Origin: JAQBFJ01 sp032123435
Lineage (GTDB): Bacteria > Verrucomicrobiota > Kiritimatiellia > UBA8416 > JAQBFJ01
Assembly (NCBI GenBank): GCA_032123435.1
Contig: JAQBFJ010000114.1
Coordinates: 1-10,450, forward strand
Reading direction: 5' to 3'
Length of the DNA: 10,450 bases
Below the pieces are notes generated by a model. It did no database searches and was not told the origin of the DNA. It saw only the letters and a list, made by a program, of their open reading frames with translations. Of this stretch, positions 7,070-10,450 are shown piece after piece (position 1 is the stretch's first letter; every line of letters starts with the position of its first letter). The translations under genes and the position numbers were made by a program.

Positions 7070-9091
7070 TTATTTGTCTTCAGGTTCCTTGCCAGGTTCT
7101 GCATCCTTCTTCTCATCATTCAGCGCGTCTTCTTTTTCTCTTTCTTCATGGGACAAAATACGCCCTATTTTCGTTATTTCTTCCACATCCCTTCCTTCAA
7201 GCGTCTCACGTTCAAGAAGCATTTCCGCGATTTTTTCAAGTTTATCGCGATTAGTCGTTATTATTTTCAGCGCACACTGATATGCTTCTTCCAGCATTCT
7301 GCCTACTTCCACGTCTATTTTCTGGGCTGTATGCTCGCTGTAATTCTGGGTGCGAGACACTTCTCTGCCTAAAAACATTAATTCTTTGTTCTCACCATAT
7401 GTCTGTGGACCAAGATCTTTGCTCATGCCCCATTCGCATACCATTAAATGCGCAATACGAGTTGCTTCTTTCAAATCCGAACTCGCTCCTGTTGTTACCT
7501 CTTTAAATATCACTTCTTCCGCAGCACGCCCACCCATCATGCTGGCAAGCGTCCCGCGCAATTTGGTCCGACTTTCAATATACAGATCCTTTTCCGGCAA
7601 CTGCATCGTAGCGCCAAGATAAGCAACGCCTCTTGGTATAATTGTAATCTTGTGCAGCGGTTCGCTTTCTTCCACTGAATACATTACAAGAGCATGGCCT
7701 GATTCATGATATGCCGTAATTCTTTTTTCCTTGTCGCCAAGAACACGGCTCCGCCGTTCTCTTCCCCATTTCACCTTATCGCGAGCTTCTTCAAGATGCT
7801 TTGTCTGAACGGATACCTCACCCGACCGCGCTGCCAGCAAAGCGGCTTCATTAAGCAGGTTCGAAAGGTCCGCACCTGAAAAGCCCGGCGTGCCTCTTGC
7901 CAGATGGCGAAGCTCAACATAGTCCGCCAGCTTGATGTTTTTGCTGTGTATTTTCAGAATAGCTTCACGCCCATCTATCATGGGTAAATCTATCACGATC
8001 TGCCGGTCAAAACGGCCCGGCCTGAGCAAAGCTGGATCCAGTACATCCGGCCTGTTCGTCGCCGCAAGAATTATCACACCCTCCTGTGATTCAAATCCAT
8101 CCATTTCAACAAGAAGCGCGTTAAGCGTCTGTTCTCGCTCATCATGCCCACCGCCTATTCCGGTAAATCTACTGCGCCCGACAGCGTCTATTTCATCAAT
8201 AAAAATAATGCATGGCGCGCTTTTTTTGCCCTGTTCAAACATGTCCCGTACACGCGATGCGCCAACCCCAACGAACATCTCCACAAAATCCGATCCGCTA
8301 ATGCTGAAAAAAGGAACATTCGCCTCACCCGCAATCGCCTTGGCTAATAATGTCTTGCCCGTGCCCGGCAACCCCATCAACAGAACACCTTTGGGAATAC
8401 GGCCGCCAAGCGTCTGAAATTTCTTGGGATCCTTAAGAAACTCCACTATCTCTTCCACTTCTTCCTTGGCCTCGTCAATCCCTGCCACATCAGCAAAAGT
8501 AACTTTGTTCGTTTCCCTGTTTAACTGCTTGGCTCGACTCTTGCCAAAACTTAATGCGCCATGTCCAGCCGATCGCATCTGACGCATAATAAGAAAATAA
8601 AGTACGCCGAATATCAAAATAACAGGCAGAATACTGGATACAAGCGACCATAAATAAGGATTCCCTGATACGTATTTCCACTCCACGTTCCGCTCATTAA
8701 GATACTGCTCAAGACCATCGCCGGCTCTTACAATAACTTTGAATCTTTTCTTGATCTCAGGTCTGGCCGAATCTTCCATAAATTCGCCGCGCGCGTAATC
8801 AATGCCGGAAACATCCCTGACAACTTCACAGCTTACAACTCGTCCTTCTGCCACAAGATTCACGAACTCAGGATTGTAATTCAGGTTTTCATAACCTTGC
8901 CGACTCTCACGCCAGAAATAAAACATCAGGAGCAATAAGCCAAATAACACAAACCATGTCAGCATGCCGCGCCCACTCAATGGCTGTGGTGTATATTCCG
9001 GCTGTTTTTTCGGCTTCTTCTGGTCTTGAACCTGAGGTGAAGACACATCTTTTTTCTCCTGACCCGGTTTCCCCTGTATATCTTCTGTCAT
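7070..9091 (-). CDS. ftsH: ATP-dependent zinc metalloprotease FtsH
   Basis: FtsH is a hexameric membrane AAA+ protease that removes damaged membrane proteins and selected regulators. The 673 residues start with a hydrophilic, Lys/Pro/Gln-rich head (1-40). Helix one (about 43-60), an extracytoplasmic FtsH-ext domain (about 65-145) and helix two (about 149-169) follow. The AAA domain shows Walker A GLPGTGKT (240-247), pore loop MFVGVG (272-277), Walker B IIFIDEID (295-302) and the second region of homology ATNRPDVLDPALLRPGRFDRQ (344-364, with both arginine fingers). The zinc site is HESGH (462-466), with Asp539 as the likely third ligand. Walker A differs from the usual GPPGTGKT by Leu for Pro at the third position, which the consensus tolerates. 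A Glu/Lys-rich tail ends the protein. As first gene after the promoter at 9142-9170 it leads the operon. Confidence 0.97.
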   Translation of the reverse strand: MTEDIQGKPGQEKKDVSSPQVQDQKKPKKQPEYTPQPLSGRGMLTWFVLFGLLLLMFYFWRESRQGYENLNYNPEFVNLVAEGRVVSCEVVRDVSGIDYARGEFMEDSARPEIKKRFKVIVRAGDGLEQYLNERNVEWKYVSGNPYLWSLVSSILPVILIFGVLYFLIMRQMRSAGHGALSFGKSRAKQLNRETNKVTFADVAGIDEAKEEVEEIVEFLKDPKKFQTLGGRIPKGVLLMGLPGTGKTLLAKAIAGEANVPFFSISGSDFVEMFVGVGASRVRDMFEQGKKSAPCIIFIDEIDAVGRSRFTGIGGGHDEREQTLNALLVEMDGFESQEGVIILAATNRPDVLDPALLRPGRFDRQIVIDLPMIDGREAILKIHSKNIKLADYVELRHLARGTPGFSGADLSNLLNEAALLAARSGEVSVQTKHLEEARDKVKWGRERRSRVLGDKEKRITAYHESGHALVMYSVEESEPLHKITIIPRGVAYLGATMQLPEKDLYIESRTKLRGTLASMMGGRAAEEVIFKEVTTGASSDLKEATRIAHLMVCEWGMSKDLGPQTYGENKELMFLGREVSRTQNYSEHTAQKIDVEVGRMLEEAYQCALKIITTNRDKLEKIAEMLLERETLEGRDVEEITKIGRILSHEEREKEDALNDEKKDAEPGKEPEDK

Positions 9092-9100
9092 CTTTTATTT

Positions 9101-9112
9101 ATCCCCCCCCTC
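9101..9112 (-). promoter_or_regulatory. Ribosome binding site of ftsH with an eight-G run
   Basis: On the minus strand this reads GAGGGGGGGGAT, ending 9 nt before the ATG at 9091. GAGG/GGGG serves as the Shine-Dalgarno. The homopolymer of eight G (9110-9103) is within the length range where slipped-strand changes can occur, and a change in its length would alter ribosome binding site strength or spacing without touching the protein. Confidence 0.55.
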
Positions 9113-9141
9113 AAAATATAACGCTATCAACAGGAAAAATG

Positions 9142-9170
9142 ATGATATCCTTCATGGTTCAGCCGGTCAA
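9142..9170 (-). promoter_or_regulatory. Sigma70-type promoter of the ftsH operon
   Basis: On the minus strand TTGACC (9170-9165) and TATCAT (9147-9142) are separated by exactly 17 bp. The -35 matches TTGACA at 5 of 6 positions and the -10 matches TATAAT at 5 of 6. Transcription would begin near 9135, giving a leader of about 44 nt before the ftsH ATG. It lies in the only sizeable gap upstream of the tightly packed genes, so it probably serves ftsH through ftsK and perhaps beyond. Confidence 0.7.
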
Positions 9171-9258
9171 CATTATAGATTAATCGCGATGCTCTCTTTT
9201 AAACAAAAGATTCCTGATAAACAACAGGTCGCCTTTAGACCCGGAAAGAAATACGATG

Positions 9259-9804
9259 TTATTTTCCACCATTATATCCCGATAATGGCCGGGAACAATG
9301 ACGCCAGATTACTATGCCCGACCACATGATTGGCAGGATAATCCAATATGCCATTACAACTTCATTATAACGCCACCACGCCATTCCTTCAAAAGCCCAA
9401 TCGGTGATCGGGTAAAAAAGTGTCGTACGAAATTTTCCCAGATTGTGAGTCAGCGAATCCAGCAGAACATGAACCAGCCATGCCAGTGACGGGACGAACA
9501 ACGGCTTATAGATCAAACGTAGAATCAACACAACCACAGCCGCTGTTATCATACTGTGCATATATCGATAGAGCGTTATGCCGTTCTCATCGAAATTTCC
9601 AAAGAAATGTCCCGGCGTCCCGTTCAGCCAGAACAAAACGAAAGGAACACCCATGGATATAATATCCGGCATGATGCCAAACGCACCCGCATACCAGAAA
9701 GTCCAGTCCGTCACGAACCTGCGGCCATTTCCTTTTCTGCCGCCAGCTAAGCCCGACTTACTGCATATTGTGCTTCCGTATAAAGCGTGAGCTAATAGAT
9801 CCAT
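9259..9804 (-). CDS. Multi-pass membrane protein, likely YdjM-type (DUF457) metal-dependent hydrolase
   Basis: The protein has 181 residues from the ATG at 9804, where AGGTG is 6 nt upstream; a GTG at 9813 is an inferior alternative. It begins MDLLAHALYG, followed by hydrophobic segments at about 35-60, 82-99, 102-118 and 150-168. Possible metal ligands are spread as in the YdjM / membrane-bound metal-dependent hydrolase family: His6 near the N-terminus, MPD (Asp47), YRYMHSM (His83) and the strong HVLLDSLTH block (His112, Asp116, His120). After that block come FRTTLFYPITDWAFEG and WWRYNEV, also in keeping with the family, where a Pro/Phe-rich stretch follows the HxxxD motif. The family assignment comes from memory of this pattern; substrate and reaction are unknown. 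The gene lies 167 bp upstream of ftsH on the same strand, but the ftsH promoter is in that gap, so it is probably a separate unit. It is divergent from the lipoprotein gene. Confidence 0.62.
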   Translation of the reverse strand: MDLLAHALYGSTICSKSGLAGGRKGNGRRFVTDWTFWYAGAFGIMPDIISMGVPFVLFWLNGTPGHFFGNFDENGITLYRYMHSMITAAVVVLILRLIYKPLFVPSLAWLVHVLLDSLTHNLGKFRTTLFYPITDWAFEGMAWWRYNEVVMAYWIILPIMWSGIVIWRHCSRPLSGYNGGK

Positions 9805-9848
9805 AATCTTCACCTATTAATCAGGAAAAATGAAGCTGATAAAAATCC

Positions 9849-9877
9849 TTGTGTTTTTTCCATTATCCAAAGATAAT
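9849..9877 (+). promoter_or_regulatory. Candidate promoter of the lipoprotein gene
   Basis: TTGTGT (9849-9854) and GATAAT (9872-9877) are 17 bp apart on the plus strand. The -10 matches at 5 of 6 positions but the -35 at only 3. The lipoprotein ATG at 9930 is about 45 nt past the expected start of transcription. Confidence 0.4.
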
Positions 9878-9878
9878 G
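9861..9878. promoter_or_regulatory. Inverted repeat CATTATC-N4-GATAATG, operator-like
   Basis: This is a perfect 7-bp dyad with a 4-bp spacer in the middle of the divergent gap. Its right arm is the candidate -10 box of the lipoprotein gene. On the other strand the same GATAAT could act toward the membrane hydrolase gene. A dimeric regulator here could control both genes, but no regulator gene is visible in the window. Confidence 0.35.
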
Positions 9879-9903
9879 TTCTTTTAACTCGTTTATTTAA
9901 CAA

Positions 9904-9915
9904 ATTTGATCAAAT
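9904..9915. promoter_or_regulatory. Perfect 12-bp palindrome ATTTGATCAAAT
   Basis: The palindrome lies 14 bp upstream of the lipoprotein ATG and overlaps nothing coding. It would be in the 5' leader if the promoter at 9849-9877 is used, and is well placed for a repressor site. In AT-rich DNA such a short palindrome may also arise by chance. Confidence 0.28.
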
Positions 9916-9929
9916 AAAGGCAGATAAAA

Positions 9930-10289
9930 ATGAAACGATTACTTCCCTTTTTACTGGTGATCTTAATGGCCGGCTGTTTAACAGTCAGCGAAAAAGGCAA
10001 GGCCGTCCGTACATGGCGCTCCTCAAAAGCTTCCCTCGCAGAACGTTTCGAGGCCGTACAGGTTCTTGTCGCCAAGGAACAACCTGTGTCCTCCGTAACG
10101 GAATTACTTGGACCCAGCAAATCCTATATCCGCGGTAAAACCATTACGGACTCATCAGGAAAAGAAGAAGTTCTGCATGGACTTCCTTATACTTTTCCGG
10201 ACGGACTAATTCTCCTGAATTTCCGTGCCGCCGGCCTGCCTAGAGGCAATTGGGCATTTTATGACGTGGACATTTTCCCGCGCAAATAA
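9930..10289 (+). CDS. Small lipoprotein of unknown function
   Basis: This is the only supported plus-strand gene. The ATG at 9930 has AAGG 9 nt upstream. The 119-residue product opens with a type II signal peptide: MKR, a hydrophobic core LLPFLLVIL, then the lipobox LMAGC. Cys16 would be lipidated, leaving a mature protein of about 104 residues on the outer side of the cytoplasmic membrane or in an outer membrane. I do not recognise the family. The mature part looks like one small domain: a helical stretch (about 33-50, SLAERFEAVQVLVAKE), then VSSVTELLGPS, then beta-type strands YTFPDGLILLNFRA and WAFYDVDIFP. The pattern of a helix, LLGxP-like turn and strands ending in hydrophobic F/Y residues recalls BamE/SmpA-type lipoproteins, but this is only a loose resemblance. 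It is divergent from the membrane hydrolase gene and has no same-strand partner in view. Confidence 0.8.
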   Translation: MKRLLPFLLVILMAGCLTVSEKGKAVRTWRSSKASLAERFEAVQVLVAKEQPVSSVTELLGPSKSYIRGKTITDSSGKEEVLHGLPYTFPDGLILLNFRAAGLPRGNWAFYDVDIFPRK

Positions 10290-10333
10290 TCCGTCAGGCC
10301 TCGGCGTAAACATCTTTCTTTTACCACCCGGCT

Positions 10334-10364
10334 TGCCTCGTCGAAGCTTCTTTGCTAAGACGGG
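10334..10364 (+). repeat. Dispersed 31-bp hairpin repeat, copy 2
   Basis: This copy has the same orientation and length as 1839-1869, with five substitutions. The stem is CC-(T bulge)-CGTC at 10336-10342 pairing with GACGGG at 10359-10364, and the loop contains the palindrome GAAGCTTC. Two of the substitutions (10341 T, 10360 A) replace a C-G pair of copy 1 with a T-A pair, so the stem is kept. It lies 44 bp past the lipoprotein stop and is not followed by a T-run. Confidence 0.7.
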
Positions 10365-10382
10365 CGCTCCCGCGTTGTCCTC

Positions 10383-10432
10383 GGACCCGTCCTTGGACCC
10401 GGAAGGTCCTTCCGGACCTGAGGGGAAGGTCC
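10383..10432. repeat. GC-rich cluster of interleaved palindromes built on GGWCC
   Basis: Five GGWCC motifs occur in 50 bp: GGACC at 10383, 10395 and 10414, and GGTCC at 10405 and 10428. They form competing hairpins, for example AGGTCC-TTCC-GGACCT (10404-10419), GGACC-CGGAA-GGTCC (10395-10409) and CCGGAAGG-T-CCTTCCGG (10399-10415). GGAAGGTCCT is repeated exactly at 10401-10410 and 10424-10433. The region runs off the window end. No coding frame is supported. It may be the edge of a larger repeat block or a structured RNA or terminator region. Confidence 0.5.
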
Positions 10433-10450
10433 TCGCCTTGCCCCGGAAGG

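Noticed and set aside
7932..8417. Plus-strand open frame of 161 codons
   Set aside because: It is antisense to the AAA domain of FtsH; a long shadow frame is common opposite such conserved coding sequence.
9195..9210. Hairpin TCTTTT-AAAC-AAAAGA between the membrane hydrolase gene and ftsH
   Set aside because: The stem is all but one pair A-T and no T-run follows on either strand, so it is too weak to call a terminator.
9830..10138. Plus-strand frame of 102 codons starting in the divergent gap, with an AGGA upstream
   Set aside because: From 9930 it runs out of frame through the lipoprotein gene, its product has no recognisable domain, and the lipoprotein frame has a signal peptide with lipobox and its own ribosome binding site.
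1..10450. CRISPR arrays, tRNA, rRNA, transposase, toxin-antitoxin or phage genes
   Set aside because: Both strands were read for them and none was seen; apart from the intergenic repeats the content is housekeeping and envelope genes.

Overview
The window is mostly a minus-strand block of bacterial housekeeping genes. In transcription order (right to left) these are ftsH, folP, cdaA (dacA), a ybbR/cdaR-type gene, ftsK, a rodZ-like gene and rimO, the last cut by the left edge. The proteins are clearly bacterial. Membrane-anchored CdaA with a YbbR partner and FtsH next to FolP are found in several phyla (Firmicutes, Deltaproteobacteria-like groups, PVC and Omnitrophota-type lineages). The sequence does not settle the phylum. 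The ORF style, moderate GC and dispersed GC-rich hairpin repeats would suit an uncultured, diderm, PVC/Omnitrophota-like bacterium; the lipoprotein signal fits any bacterium. This placement is inference with low confidence.

Layout. Positions 1-854: rimO, 3' end missing. Positions 855-949: a short gap with a terminator-like hairpin on the minus strand. Positions 950-1729: a rodZ-like HTH/transmembrane gene. Positions 1730-1946: a non-coding gap holding a dispersed hairpin repeat inside an insertion-like frame of 11-bp direct repeats with inner inverted repeats. Positions 1947-9091: ftsK, ybbR, cdaA, folP and ftsH, packed with gaps of 1, 2 and 16 bp and one 11-bp overlap, so they are almost certainly one operon. 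A good sigma70-type promoter lies just upstream of ftsH at 9142-9170. Positions 9259-9804: a small multi-pass membrane protein resembling YdjM-type membrane hydrolases. Positions 9805-9929: a divergent regulatory gap with two dyads. Positions 9930-10289: a small plus-strand lipoprotein gene. Positions 10290-10450: no gene seen, a second copy of the hairpin repeat, then a GC-rich cluster of interleaved palindromes running to the window end.

How the genes work together. FtsH degrades membrane and regulatory proteins, and FolP makes dihydropteroate for folate. CdaA makes c-di-AMP and YbbR is its membrane-anchored partner. FtsK pumps DNA at the septum, the RodZ-like protein belongs to cell-shape/MreB biology, and RimO modifies ribosomal protein S12. 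The block joins two neighbourhoods known from many bacteria: ftsH-folP-cdaA-ybbR (often followed by glmM) and ftsK-rodZ/ymfM-rimO-pgsA. Here ftsK sits where glmM often is. I see no mobile-element genes, CRISPR array, tRNA or rRNA, and no strong candidate for a wholly new system. The most unusual material is in the intergenic repeats.
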